Assembly: GCA_026027325.1 (NCBI GenBank)
Contig: JAMSLZ010000003.1
Coordinates: 682,001 to 746,000, forward strand
DNA length: 64,000 bases
From: Actinomucor elegans
Taxonomy: Eukaryota; Mucoromycota; Mucoromycetes; Mucorales; Mucoraceae
Reading direction: 5' to 3'
Position numbers and translations under genes: made by a program. Under the pieces are notes generated by a model. That model worked only from the letters and a program-made list of their open reading frames with translations, was not told where the DNA came from and made no database searches. Below are positions 32,101-43,977 of the stretch, one piece after another; the first letter of the stretch is position 1, and each line of letters begins with the position of its first letter.

Positions 32101-34083
32101 CTTTATGGTGTCGCGGCAGTGTTGTTTCAAAAGAATGAGGCCGGCCAAGATCTTTACATAGGATTTGTATCGAGCTCCTTGTCACCTTCACAACGCCGTT
32201 GGAGCACTACTAAAAGAGAATTGTATGCAGTCGTGTTAGCATTACTGAAGTTTCGCAAGTATATATGGGGCAAAAAGTTCACTGTATTTACAGATCACAA
32301 GGCACTAGTATACTTACATACGCAAAAGATCGCAAATCCCATGTTAATTGGATGGATCGAGACTCTTCTGGATTTTGATTTTGATGTAGTGCACATCCCC
32401 GGTATATTGAACAAATTGCCTGATATTCTGAGCCGTTTGTATTCACCTTTAGAAGATGAAAACAAACTGGTGGAGGATAGTGTTACGAGCAAAATCATCA
32501 GACGAAGCCCTAAAAAGAAAGCCATCATTAGAAAAAAGCGATTTAGCCGAGATAAAACGATTAACGTACTCGCGACTAAACTAGTTGAAAGAAAAGATGA
32601 GCTGACTGACTATATGACTCCTCCTGAAGAAGAGAGAGATGCTCTGTTGAAAGAAGCGCATGCATTTGGACACTTTGGATCGCAAGCAATTGTGCGAGAT
32701 TTACATTCACAAGGTCTCCATTGGGCGAATATCTACGCAGAAGCAAAAGACATTGTTAGTTCGTGTGTTGAATGTCAAAAGCACAACATCAGTAAGAGAG
32801 GTTATCACCCATTATCTAATGTTGTAGCCAACCGACCATTTGATCATATTGCTATCGACTTGGCTGGACCTTTTGACGTAACTGAAGAAGGATATGTTTA
32901 CATGTTGGTTATAACAGATATTTGTTCGAAATTCGTTATTCTCAGACCTCTGAAGAACAAACAATCCGATACTGTTGCAAAAGAGTTGGTCAAAGTCTAT
33001 GGTGATTTTGGTGTTCCACGTATTTGCCAGTCTGATAATGGTCTAGAGTTCAAGAATGCTGTGATGAACAGTATTTCGAAGAACCTAGGAATTGATAGAA
33101 GATACACTACGCCATATCATCCTCGAGCAAATGGAGCAGCGGAAAATGCAGTTCGTACCGCAACTAACACGTTAAGAAAAATGATGAAGTCAGACAGTCA
33201 TAGTTGGGCGTATTATCTTCCTATCATACAGCTCTGCATGAACCGACACATTAAAGCAAAAACTATGAGTTCTCCCTTCTCCTTGATGTTTGCACGTAGA
33301 GTCAACTTACCTGATGACTACGGGAACGAGAAGAAGTTCAAACTACCCATTGAGTCTATGACCATGCGAGAGTTGGAAGAACGCGTAGATTACATGGATA
33401 AGATCGTATTCCCAGCCATCCTCGAAAGAACTCAGAAGATAAATGAGGAATATAACAAAAAGTTCAATCAAAAGAGTGTTCTTGTCGACATTCCAGTTGG
33501 AACGCATGTCATGATCAGATTACAGAATCGATCTAGTAAGTTAGCTCCGATTTATGAGGGACCTTACACTGTTGTTCGAAGAAATACTGGTGGATCGTAT
33601 GAACTAAAGGATGAACAGAATGAATTATTATCCCGAAACTATGTACCGTCGGAATTGAAAGTAGTTACCCTGGATGAGTCTAGTATCGAAGAAGAATACT
33701 ACGAAGTCGAAGGTATCCGTGATCATCGAGGTGAAGAAGGTCATCGAGAATACTTGATTAAGTGGAAAGGTTATTCTGAGAAAGAAAATACTTGGCAAAA
33801 AGCAAGTGATTTCACCGATCCAACTATCATTCAACGGTACTGGAATAAGCAAAGAGAATTACGACGTTTAGAGCAAACTAGAGTCGAACAGTCAATTCAA
33901 AACTCTGAACCTAACAGACGCAAAAAAGTTGGAACTTCCAAGATTCCTAAATGCAATGGGAATGAGATGTCAAATGTAGCGATCGAGATGTCGAAAAACA
34001 AAAGAGCAAATATTGCAGCCACTACGAGTAGAGAAGAGAGAATACTGAATAGACGTTCAAACAAGAAAAGAAAGATAGAATAA
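29156..34083 (+). pseudogene. Gypsy-2b Gag-Pol with a 2-nt insertion in gag
   Basis: The frame opens at ATG 29156 and matches copy a for about 193 residues. Copy a then reads GATAAAGCATGGGTG where copy b reads GATAAAGCATCTGGGTG, shifting into a stop at 29741-29743. From 29740 the original frame continues to 34083 with all downstream domains: knuckle, DTG protease, FVDD reverse transcriptase, RNase H, integrase, chromodomain. A few substitutions separate the copies (e.g. YHHHHK versus YYHHHK). A sequencing or assembly error at the CT is possible and would make copy b intact as well. Confidence 0.92.
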
Positions 34084-34266
34084 GTAGGCAAGTTATGAAA
34101 CAAGAACCAAGAAAAGCCACGATGCAAGAAAAGACCCTGAATTGGTGCGTAAAAGGAGGTATACCTGAGCGTGTTAATCAAAACTCAGCCGCATGAATGT
34201 ACTATTTGGTGGAACTGACGCACTTGCCGAATCAATACAAGTTTGTTTGATTCTGGTGGAGGATAA

Positions 34267-34772
34267 TGTTGTAAACGCTCATAATTATATTAATAAGAGA
34301 ATACTGTACAGATAGAAAATCGTATAGATATCCTTATATATAGCTGCAGAAGTGTATAAAGCATTATTACCAAGAACCAGAATGTAAATGACTGTATTTG
34401 ATTATGTTAAAATATCTTTATTTATATATCACTCTGAGCAAGTAGACGCTAATTGATAAATACTATCTCTCACACCAAATATTACATTCAATACTATTAC
34501 CTTTGGATATATTGATCCCGACACTCCTCGCCGCTAATCTTGGTCCGCTCATTTGGTTATTATCCCTGGTCTTCTTTATACGCAGTCCAACCTTGTTCCT
34601 GGCAAATCGTAATATGAATTTAGAATCAAGTACCGACCGAGAAAAAGTATATAAGAGATGCGTTTTATCACCTTTTGACCAGTTAATCAATTCTTGATCT
34701 CTAATAAAAAACTATCCACAGTTTTAAAAGTATTTCTATCTTCCAAAATCTTTATCTACCACCTTTACAACA
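34267..34772 (+). repeat. Gypsy-2b 3' LTR (506 bp)
   Basis: Same sequence as 28606-29111. It is preceded by the purine tract GGTGGAGGATAA and followed by the GCATC target duplication. Confidence 0.97.
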
Positions 34773-37700
34773 GCATCTTTGGTATCCGAGCTGAAAATTA
34801 TGCAACAGCGGTTCAACAACAGGATGAAAAGGAGCGAAAGCGTAAAGCCGAGGAACAGAACGCAAATATAAACCAGCAATCGACTCTACACACGAGGTCT
34901 GCTATGTCAATTCCTTCGTTAAAGCGGGCCATGCCGACAGCTTCGATGGATAAATTAGTACCTCAAGTGGAGCCTGGTCAAGATGGCAATAATGAAACGC
35001 AATTTCATGATATCGCAGCAGCTAACGTGAGAGCACACCACCAACACGAAGCTGATATTGATATGGAGGAAGTCGTGACAGACAAACCTATCAATAATGA
35101 TCTTAGTAATCTTGCCCCAGATAATAGTCATTTGGAGGAACTGGATGAAGAGGATTTGCGAAAGTTATCGGAAGAATGTAAGTCAAAGACAGACGTCTAT
35201 GCAAAAATCGGGATCAATGCCTCTTCTATCGAACAGGACACTAACAGCCCTTACTTTAACGTTCCGGTTACTGTAGAAAATGTAAGGACCATGGCTACGG
35301 TGGATTCAGGGGCTAATAAAAGCATCCTGTCACCAAAGCTAGTTTCCTTACTTTCTTTACCTATTACTTCTCCGAGAGGTAATGGTTCTATCCAGCTAGC
35401 TGCTAGCAAGGTAGAAGTACCGCGCATAGGAACTGTTAATAAAGTAAATTTTTGTCATAACGGTATCAAGACCATACATGACTTTGAGATAATGGACCTC
35501 AATCGAGAACTTTCAGATGTCATCATCGGAACGGATCTAATGGGAAAAGTAGGATTAGGTTTAACAGGACTAGCTACGTCATGGGATACACCAAGTGGTC
35601 CACGTAAAGCAGATCCAGTGTTAGAGGAAAACCTTGAGCCCAACAATTCGCCTTACGGATCCAAAAGTGAGCATGAACATTTTATGCGAAAATTGCAGCA
35701 AAGCATCACAGCAAACGAGAAAATACCTATTACAACGTGGTGTACTGTACCAGAATCAGTTATTCACCTTCCAACAGAAAAGGGAAAAACCGCCTATAGA
35801 CGACAGTACCCTATTCCAGAGAAGTTGAAAGCTGTCTTACAAGATCAAATTCAACAATGGCTGCAAGAAGGAGTTATAAAAGTGGCTCCGGTTAATACTG
35901 ATTTTAATAATCCTATTACTTGTGCCACTAAAAAGGATTTAGATGGAAATTATACAGGCATTCGAGTGTGTTTGGACCCAAGAGCCTTAAACCTACTTTT
36001 GCCTGATGATCGTTTTCCTATACCATTAGTTAAAGATGTCTTCCGATCTATGGGTAAGTCGAAAGTTTTTACCACTTTGGACCTTCGACAAGCGTTCCAT
36101 CGATTCAAACTCGCAGAAGAAGATCAACATAAGACTTCTTTTACAGTGAATGATGGCCAGCAATACTGCTTTGTTTCCTGCCCTTTCGGGTTGAAGTCGA
36201 TAAGCTCATGCTTCCAGAGGGTCATGAACAAGATCTTCGCAGGATGTGGCTATGTAACGGTATTTGTAGATGATGTTTTGGTTCACTCGGATAATATACA
36301 TGATCATGCAAAACACGTACAAGATTGCATCAACCGGCTGACAGCAGTAAATTTGATTCTTAACGTCAAAAAATGTCATTTTGCTCAGAAATCAGTTTAC
36401 TTATTGGGATTCTCATTAAGTGCAGATGGAGTATCTTTGGATCAACGTAAAGTAACAAACGCATATGACTGGCCAGCACCTACTACAGGCAAACACATTA
36501 TGCGATTCCTAGGATTCGCCAATTATTTTAGAGATCATCTACCTAAATTCTCGGATATGACGCACCGCTTAGATAAGCTAAGAAATGAAGGTGATATCAC
36601 TCACCTATGGACCGCACAACTTCAGCAAGATTTTGAAGACATTAAAACGGCACTCAGCAGTGCGCCGGTGCTAAGCATTCCACAAATGGATCACCCATTT
36701 TACGTAGCGACGGATGCCAGCGCGTATTCCATCGGTGGAGTGGTCTACCAAGTAATTAATAATACATACAAGTACATAGGCTTTGCTGCACGTTCATTAT
36801 CAACCTCAGAAAAAAACTATTCGTGTACTAAGAGAGAACTACTAGGAGTTGTTTTTATGTTACGAAGATTTCATCAATATTTGTGGGGCAATCCATTCAC
36901 TCTCATTACCGATCATAAAGCATTATGTTACCTGCAAACTCAAACTATCGCCAATCCCATGATGGTAGGTTGGCTAGACATAATTTGTGACTATACTTAT
37001 GATGTGGTACATCTACCTGGTATACTAAACGTCATCCCCGACGCGTTATCTCGTTTATTTGGAGAGGAGCATGTACCAACATATAACAAGGCAATACCCG
37101 ACACAATAAAAACTTCGACGCATCCAACATTGCGTCTGGAGGGGGGTAATGGCGGTAAGGCTAGCAAGATAAACATCAGTAATAAGCCAAAAGCTTATTT
37201 AGAGGCAATTAATGCAATAAGTCAAGTTAAAGAAGAATACATGACGCCTCCTAAAGATCAAAGACAGAAGATATTATTAGATACTCATCTTTTTGGACAT
37301 TTTGGAGCCAATGCAATGGTAACCAAAATACACAACGACGGGATCCACTGGACAAACATTAAGGAGGAAGCTCTGGAAATGGTTAAACAGTGTGAGCAAT
37401 GTCTGCAATTTAACCTAGGCAACAAAGCGTTCAGACCTTTAACCAGTATCATGGCCGATGCACCAGGTGATCATTGGGCCATAGATCTAGGCACACTTAG
37501 TGTCACTTCCTCGGAAGGTAGTAACTACATCATGATCATGGTTGACATATTTTCGAGATTCTGCATAGCCAGAGCAATTCCGGACAAAACGGCGGTAACA
37601 GTGGCAAAAGAGGTAATAAAGGTATTTTGCGACTTTGGTTTCCCCAAAGTGCTGCAGTCCGATAATGGCACCGAGTTCGTAAATCAAGTACTGCAACACG

Positions 37701-38683
37701 TAGTAAACCACTGTGGCATTGATCATCGGTTAACGCTACCCTACAATCCTAGAGCAAACGGAGTAGCAGAAAAATGGGTGGGAACCATAAAAAGGACACT
37801 CATCAAACAGTTGGATGACAACAAAACCGATTGGGAGAAGTATCTACCAGCAGTACAATTAGCGGTCAACTGCAAATACGCAAGCATTCACGGATCACGT
37901 CCATTCTCTATCATGTTTGCAAGGGAGCCTAACGACTTCAAGGACTATTCAAAAGTGGAAATAGCTAAAGCCAAGCCAGGTGCAGAAAAATCCAATGCAA
38001 TTCTCAGACGTATAAATGACATGTCCAAAATCATCGTACCAGTCATCAAAGACAGAAGTATAACCACACAATTAGCACAACAAAAGACGTTTAATGCTAA
38101 AAACAACATAATGGATACAGACTATCCAGTGGGTACCTTGGTGATGCTATCTAACGTTATCAAAGGATCAGCAACGGATCCAACATATACAGGGCCATTT
38201 ACAGTGCATAGCATTACAAAAAGACACAATTACATTTTAAGAGACAGAATGGACAATATATCGAACTCGTATCCTATACATAGGCTCAAGCTAGCAGGCG
38301 GCGAGAGCACACCAGTTACAAAGGATGCTAGCGATATATACGAAGTACAGTCTGTAATCAATCACAAAGTAGATCCAACCAATGCAAACAAATACATATA
38401 TCGAGTCAGATGGAAAGGTTATCCAGATCCCAATGAGGACACATGGGAACAAGTGCAACATTTTAGCAGCCTAAAACCCATACAAGATTACTGGACGCGA
38501 CGTAACTCTAACTGCGCGGATCCAGAGATCAATAAGGCGAATGTACAGCGCAAAAGAAGAAATCCATCGACCGATAAAGTAGATCGCAAACACATACAAA
38601 GCTCAAGCACCGGTATGCGAAAAAGCAAACGTGTGAGAAGATCCAAAGTCATAATAGCCAGCCTACATAGAGCCAAGCTCTAA

Positions 38684-38982
38684 GCATGCTACAAAGATGT
38701 GCAATCTTTTTTACCCATTTTTATTTTTTTTATTTTTTACATTATTATGTTTTTTTGTATATATATATATATATCATGAAATGCTTGGTCCAAGCATAGG
38801 GTTTTTTATTGAAAGCACAACAGCAGTACAACACACGTAAACGAAAAAGTACATCTACACAAAACAATCTTACCGAAAAGCAGTAACGGATACCAATTTC
38901 AACATCTATATAAACCATTTAAGGGTAAGACGGTTACAGCACCTAATAATCATCATATATGCTTCAACCTGGTGGGGGGCCA
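38684..38982 (+). other. Gypsy-3 3' untranslated region
   Basis: Non-coding, with a T-rich and (TA)n stretch, then a perfect 17-bp palindrome ATGCTTGG/CCAAGCAT with one central T near 38780. A polypurine tract follows directly before the 3' LTR. Confidence 0.6.
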
Positions 38983-39198
38983 TGTAGTGGACATAACTAC
39001 TTTACATAGAATAGTAATAGAAGTGGCCTGAATAGTTAACTTGTGTAATCGTGACTAGTTATATTTACTATATGTAACCACCACCCAGCCTATTAATAAC
39101 AGAAGGCGGGCAGTGGTAGAATAAATCTCTCTCTTGTTTTCTGTCTCGTTAATTAAACACGTACCTAACTAATTACGAACATCTCAGGAAACATCTCA
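38983..39198 (+). repeat. Gypsy-3 3' LTR (216 bp)
   Basis: It looks identical to the 5' LTR at 26653-26868 and is followed by GTTAT and the resuming Gypsy-1 pol frame. Confidence 0.95.
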
Positions 39199-41063
39199 GT
39201 TATACTTCTTTGAACATTTTGTACAATAAAATACAATTGAAGCATAAATTTGAATTGTTTGATTTCTATACAGAGGACGATAGTGCGCCTATTTTATTTG
39301 GTCTTGACATTATGCCTCTTCTTAACATCGCTATCACTGGGTTGGTATCAACTTGGGATGATCATACTGGTCCTGCATTGCCATCACCAATCGATCCTGA
39401 AGATATCAAACCTAATAATAGTCCTTTTGGTACTGCTGATGAACGCCAATTGATGCAATCTAAACTTAAACCACTGTTAGCTGCAAACGCTAATATCGAT
39501 TTGAAGAATACCTACTGCAATTTGCCTGGTGCAATAGTACAATTGGAAACGCAACCCGGTAAAGTAGCTTACCGTAAGCCATACCCAATTCCTATTGCCT
39601 ACAAGCAATCCGTATTAGAGCAAATTGAAACTTGGAAAAATGAAGGTGTAATAGAAATTGCACAAAGCCACACCGGCTTTAATTCTCCCCTTCTATGTGT
39701 TAGTAAGAAAAATGCTGATGGTATCTATTCGTTTAAGAAGCCTAGAGTAGTAGCTGACGTTCGTGAGTTAAACTCGATTCTTATTAGTACGGATAAGTAC
39801 AATATACCTCTCATTTCGGACATCCATGAACGCTTAAGTAATGCCAAAATCATTACTAGTATCGATATCCATTCTTGCTTCACTAGCTTCCTCGTTGACC
39901 CTGCTCACAAAAGCAAGTTAAACTTTATGTGTCCTTTTACTAACTTGCAATATACTTTTCGCAAAGTATGTTTCGGTGTGTCCTTTATTGCTAATTTGGT
40001 ACAAAGGACCTTAACTAACTTGTTCAGTGACCTTCCTTACGTAACGATCTATATCGATGACATTTGCATCAGTACCAATGATTCTCTAGCACATCATACT
40101 GATTGTGTAGCCGAAGTTATCCGTCGCCTCACAAACGCAAATCTTCAACTTTCTCCAGAAAAGATTGTACTTGCTCAGAAAAGTATTCACATTTTGGGTT
40201 GGTCAATTGTAGATGGTAAATTGATGCCTGATCCAAGAAAAGTATCAAATGTACACACCTGGCCTCTTCCTCAGACGGGTAAAGACATTATGCGATACTT
40301 GGGTTACTTCAATTACTTTCGTTCTGCGATTCCTGGATACAGTCGTTTAGCAGCTCCACTTGATGAGTTACGCAGTAGTAAATCACTTGCAGCTATATGG
40401 TCTGACAAACACACGCAAGCTTTTCGCAACTTGCAAGCAGCCTTGTCGTCTGCTCTCGTGTTATCTCCTCCTGACTTTCGCTACCGTTTCCATGTCGCAA
40501 CTGACGCGTCTAAAACTGGTATTGGTGGAGTCATTTACTATATCAAAAATGATACGGTTCATTATGTGACTATGGCTTCTCGCAAGCTATCTACCTCCGA
40601 AATGAATTACAGTGCAACAAAACGAGAATTACTTGCTATTGTCTACATGTTGACTAAGTATCATAAATGGTTATTCGGTATTAAATTCACTTTGCATACT
40701 GATCATAAAAGCCTTATCTTTTTACATGATCAAAGCACCCCCAACACCTTGATGCTGACTTGGTGGGACACTATTTTTTCTTTTACGTTCGATGTTGTTC
40801 ATATTCCTGGAATTAAGAACATCATTCCCGATACTCTTAGTCGACTGTTTTCTGATGACGAACCCAACAGTCTGGAGGAGGGTGGAAATATTGTTAACCA
40901 TCAAAACATATTTGAGAACCATAAGAAAAGATATAATACCACGCGTTCTGAACGTAAACTGCAAATACGGTATCCTACAGATAAAAACAAGTCACGCAAA
41001 AGAATACTATCTGCTAGAAACGGGACTGAAAATAAAACAAAAGGAAATTACGCCTTTTCATCT

Positions 41064-41348
41064 TGTGGTGAAATCCACATATAACATTCTACATTATATT
41101 AAAAAGACGGGATTCATTTAATAACTATCCATCAAAAGAGGGAGTTTTGAATCACCGCTGAAAATACAATTAATGAAGAATGAACATAGATTAAAAAGAC
41201 CTTTGATTGTTACTAAGAGACCATTTCTTTGGAAGTATAAATACAAGAGATACAAGCTAGATAGAAAAACTGGACTCACTTTGAATCAATAAAACCCCAT
41301 AAAACGGTTCTAACTGATTCACTCGCTTTTTATTCAATTTTTACCGCA
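41064..41348. repeat. LTR of the same family as the solo LTR at 15785, truncating Gypsy-1 pol
   Basis: This 285-bp sequence is nearly identical to 15785-16070 (small difference near 41265). It begins abruptly at the last Gypsy-1 pol codons. The 5-bp flanks differ (CATCT left, GTATA right), so it is not a simple insertion. A deletion or LTR-LTR recombination has removed the rest of Gypsy-1 from this point. Confidence 0.88.
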
Positions 41349-42547
41349 GTATACACGCTTATATTCACAGGCTATACATACGACATGTCTCAATTAAAGC
41401 TATCTAACTGCGTAACTGATTGACCCGACAAACAGGTTTCACCAATCAAGCAATCACGCATAATCAATTAAGCTTCTAGATCGATTCATCATCACTTGTC
41501 ATTAACATTACTCATCAGTAATAATACAAGAACCAATACAAGAACAGTACGTTTACTTGTATAAACTAATTCTACCGTAACTTGCAAGTAATCGGCTAAA
41601 CATGAATTATTGTTTCATTCATTCATTCTCAGCAGTACCTGTCAATCGGTTAAACATAAGACCTTTAACTAATATAAATACACCTTCATTTTATGATCGA
41701 AATAAAGAATCAATAACTATCTTATTACCAATCAGTAATCTGATTACATATACAAGTCTTATTATTATTATTATTACGTGAATCTTTGGTCTTTAGCTAC
41801 TTCGGATTCAACAATATATATGGAAATCAATGCTTAGTGCAACTAACCTTCATAAACTATCTATCACCGAATATAAAGTCGTACTAGAATGGATTACTAT
41901 AAATCCTTGTTAACTCCATGAGCACAGTCTTTGACTAACTCAATCGTCTATAATATCAAGTTAAATCCGAACTTCAATTTTGTATAAATAGCTCATCATT
42001 TTAATGCTTTAATAAATCAATTCGTTTTATCAGTCTGGTTATTTTTACAGTCTTTATTATATTCGATATAACATCACAAATGTGAATGAAATGAGTGAAA
42101 TGAGTGAAATGTACAAAAGAAAACTGAATGAAGGGAATATAAAATACTAAAAGTAAAGGGAATAACAAATATAATAAGAAAATATATATAAGGAAAATGT
42201 GTCAGAAAAATACACTGGTTTGAGACCAGGCCAAGAGAGATAGTAACTTGAAACCTTGCTTATTCCAAAGAGATCTTGAGTTTACAGCCAAAGGAGCGAA
42301 CGCAATTTCATTGGCTGAGAGCGGAGATAACGAACGTCCTTCATTGGCTGAAAACTAAAATGCAAAAATCTCGGGCTAGAGATATGCTAGAGACTTCAAA
42401 CAAAAATGGAGCAATTCTTTGTAATTTTCTTCAATATGTATCAAATTCTTGACTATACTTGTTACTTGGCATTTCGAAGAATTCGAATTCGAAATTGTGA
42501 ATGAAAAAGCGGTAATAACCTAATGCAACATGCAACAAAATATATTT
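41349..42547. other. Non-coding stretch upstream of tRNA-Arg
   Basis: No supported gene. It contains an (ATT)n microsatellite near 41760, a GAAATGAGT tandem near 42085, and TTCATTGGCTGA twice (about 42307 and 42341). It may be original host DNA or another decayed retroelement; I cannot tell. Confidence 0.5.
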
Positions 42548-42620
42548 GGGGCTATGGCCCAATGGATAAGGCGTCTGACTACGAATCAGGAGATTCCAGG
42601 TTCGACCCCTGGTAGCCTCA
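42548..42620 (+). tRNA. tRNA-Arg (anticodon ACG), intronless
   Basis: A full cloverleaf can be drawn. The acceptor stem GGGGCTA pairs with TAGCCTC (one G-U), followed by discriminator A. The D arm contains TGGCCCAATGGATAAGG. The anticodon stem TCTGA/TCAGG-side encloses loop CTACGAA with anticodon ACG. The T arm is CCAGG-TTCGACC-CCTGG. ACG (read as ICG) decodes CGU/CGC/CGA Arg codons. A T8 run starts 4 bp downstream. Retroelement remains lie directly downstream, as often found near tRNA genes. Confidence 0.97.
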
Positions 42621-42623
42621 ATA

Positions 42624-42631
42624 TTTTTTTT
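42624..42631 (+). terminator. Pol III terminator of tRNA-Arg
   Basis: Eight T residues on the sense strand start 4 nt after the mature tRNA 3' end, the standard RNA polymerase III stop. Confidence 0.85.
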
Positions 42632-42643
42632 AAAAAGAATCAT

Positions 42644-43135
42644 TGTGTTTTGTGTGTCGTGTGCAGAGTTATATATTTTTAAAGTAGATTGAAGTAAGTT
42701 TATACAAAAGATTATATATGGGATAAAAAGGATGTCTTTTATTGTTTTCCATTTCATTTGATATTTATAATTGATTGAAGGTAGCACACAAGTCTGTGTG
42801 TTCCTGACATGTGCAGAGCTATTGTCAGGTACACACAGATTTGTGCGTAACCTTTTAATTAGTATAAATATCAAATAGAACGCTAAATGAATAAAGATCA
42901 TCTTTTATCTCTTGATTACACTTTTATATAAATCTACACTAAAATATACATCTCTGCTCACGACATTTGGTAGCATCAGAACCAATTGATTGTTTTAATT
43001 TATTTAAATTGTATATTGCATTTGTGAATGAATATACTATCAGAAGAAATAATACAGAAAAAGAAAAACTATTTTGAAATAGAAGAAAGAGTTATCAAAT
43101 TGCTAAAGAATCAAGAAGACATTAATTATTATAAC
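42644..43135 (+). mobile_element. Fragment of a retroelement 5' end (LTR-like, PBS-like, start of an ORF)
   Basis: A TG...CA block (42644-42965) is followed two bases later by TGGTAGCATCAGAACC (42968). Its first bases, TGGTAGC, are what a primer-binding site for the fungal initiator tRNA 3' end would show. At 43028 an ATG opens a 36-codon frame (MNILSEEIIQKKKNYFEIEE...) that is cut at a codon boundary by the LTR at 43136. Read together, this suggests the 5' end of a copia-like element next to a tRNA gene. Evidence is modest; only one LTR-like block is seen. Confidence 0.35.
42780..42852. repeat. 30-bp imperfect inverted repeat (fold-back)
   Basis: Arms 42780-42809 and 42823-42852 pair at about 25 of 30 positions around a 13-nt spacer (left arm begins GGTAGCACACAAGTCTGTGT). 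It could be a hairpin in an LTR transcript or a small fold-back element. It lies inside the LTR-like block next to tRNA-Arg. Confidence 0.75.
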
Positions 43136-43850
43136 TGTTGAACAACATTTTCTTTTCATAAAAAGGAAAGCGACTCCCAACATTCACGTTGCCAAGGAAC
43201 ACGTCACAAGCTCGTGTTAAGGCTGCACTACGCTGGCCAACATTTATTTTAACATTTTAACATTTATAAATTCGTTTTATTCATTTTTTAACAGGAACCA
43301 ACATTTTAACATTTATATAGACTATTAATAAATACAATTGTTTCTCGTTGTATTCCACCTACTATCTTGCATCGACATAATAATAAGGAATCAACTGTTC
43401 ATTTATGTCATACACAGACTCTATCTCTGATAACCCAATCAGATTAACGAGGCCTGCATAAATACAAGCGATGTGTCATCCTTAGAACTATTAGCCAATA
43501 ATCATTACAAGAAACACGCGGCATCATACTATCGAGCAGTATCGAGTGTATCTCAAGATAAGACCTGAATATCGAATAACGCGTGGGTTATAAAATTACA
43601 ACAATGCGTGGTTGAAAGGCTTATTAGTGGCTGCTGGGATTGGACTCCGTTGTACGGCCATGCGTGCTGATAGATATTGAATGCTACACTATTAAGCTCT
43701 GATGAAATGTATATAAAGAAGACTTGATTTTGAATTGTGAATAAAGATTAGAATAACTTTTACTATCAGGACAGCTGATTCCATTTACTGTCTATTCTTT
43801 TATTATTGTATTTTAAATTATATCCTTCGTCTTTAGCACCGGATATAACA
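43136..43850 (+). repeat. Gypsy-1 family LTR (intact copy, proposed start at 43136)
   Basis: Bases 43441-43850 match the split 5' LTR (1-105 + 17070-17378) with about 2-3 percent difference. The 5' limit cannot be checked against the other copy because the window starts inside it; TGTTGAACAACA at 43136 mirrors the end ATATAACA and is proposed. The flanks (ATAAC left, ATACT right) do not form a clean duplication and no polypurine tract precedes it. It may be a solo LTR, or the 3' LTR after a rearrangement. Confidence 0.75.
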
Positions 43851-43977
43851 ATACTTGTGAACAAATATCCAAATACTCAAAACTATTGTCTTTATGGATA
43901 TATTTTTTGTTTCTTGTCAAAAGCAGTTTTTAAGCCTTAATTGACTTTTCTGGAAAGAGGCTTTTTGCAAAAAACGA

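Larger units (their letters stand above)
28606..34772 (+). mobile_element. Gypsy-2 copy b: full-length, frameshifted
   Basis: LTRs 28606-29111 and 34267-34772 (506 bp each) are flanked by GCATC (28601-28605, 34773-34777). The sequence is almost identical to copy a in inverted orientation. The only clear lesion is an extra CT at about 29735-29736. It inserted at the gag/pol junction of Gypsy-3. Confidence 0.97.
26917..38683 (+). pseudogene. Gypsy-3 Gag-Pol (1864 aa when contiguous), split by Gypsy-2b
   Basis: Blocks 26917-28605 and 34778-38683 are in frame once Gypsy-2b and one GCATC are left out (5595 nt). Gag contains a coiled-coil-prone N-terminus and a knuckle CKYKCGVPYFKGH..C (about 463). 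Then protease TVDSGAN (about 737), reverse transcriptase FVDDV (about 1059), RNase H TDASAYS (about 1207), integrase HHCC finger and DDE core (D in AIDLG about 1464, D in SDNG about 1524, E in GVAEKW about 1560), and a chromodomain (about 1749-1800, YRVRWKGYPDPNEDTW). No other defect is seen, so it was probably competent before the insertion. Confidence 0.92.
26653..39198 (+). mobile_element. Gypsy-3: full-length Ty3/Gypsy retrotransposon, interrupted by Gypsy-2b
   Basis: Two 216-bp LTRs (26653-26868, 38983-39198) that look identical start TGTAGTGGACA and end AACATCTCA. They are flanked by the 5-bp duplication GTTAT (26648-26652, 39199-39203). A T7 run follows the 5' LTR, and a polypurine tract GGTGGGGGG lies just before the 3' LTR. 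One gag-pol frame spans the element apart from the nested Gypsy-2 copy. It inserted just after the protease of Gypsy-1. Confidence 0.95.
17425..41063 (+). pseudogene. Gypsy-1 Gag-Pol, split by CACTA and Gypsy-3, integrase lost
   Basis: Coding blocks are 17425-17727, 25111-26652 and 39204-41063, in frame when the two insertions with one AAA and one GTTAT are left out. Residues 1-440 are Gag with a knuckle CHSCGAPGWTRQHRC (about 440); the protease YLDTGCTFS is near 572. Reverse transcriptase follows (YIDD about 897), then RNase H (TDASKTGIGG about 1048). The frame ends at about residue 1235, where an unrelated LTR begins at 41064, so the whole integrase and any chromodomain are gone. The element cannot transpose by itself. 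It is the oldest layer of the nest. Confidence 0.92.

Noticed and set aside
34694..34777. Extension of the Gypsy-3 pol ORF into the Gypsy-2b 3' LTR
   Set aside because: The ATG at 34694 is inside the LTR of the nested element. The true frame comes from Gypsy-3 gag at 28605, as the GCATC duplication shows.
42431..42901. 156-aa minus-strand ORF over the tRNA-Arg
   Set aside because: It overlaps the tRNA and a fold-back repeat; chance ORF.
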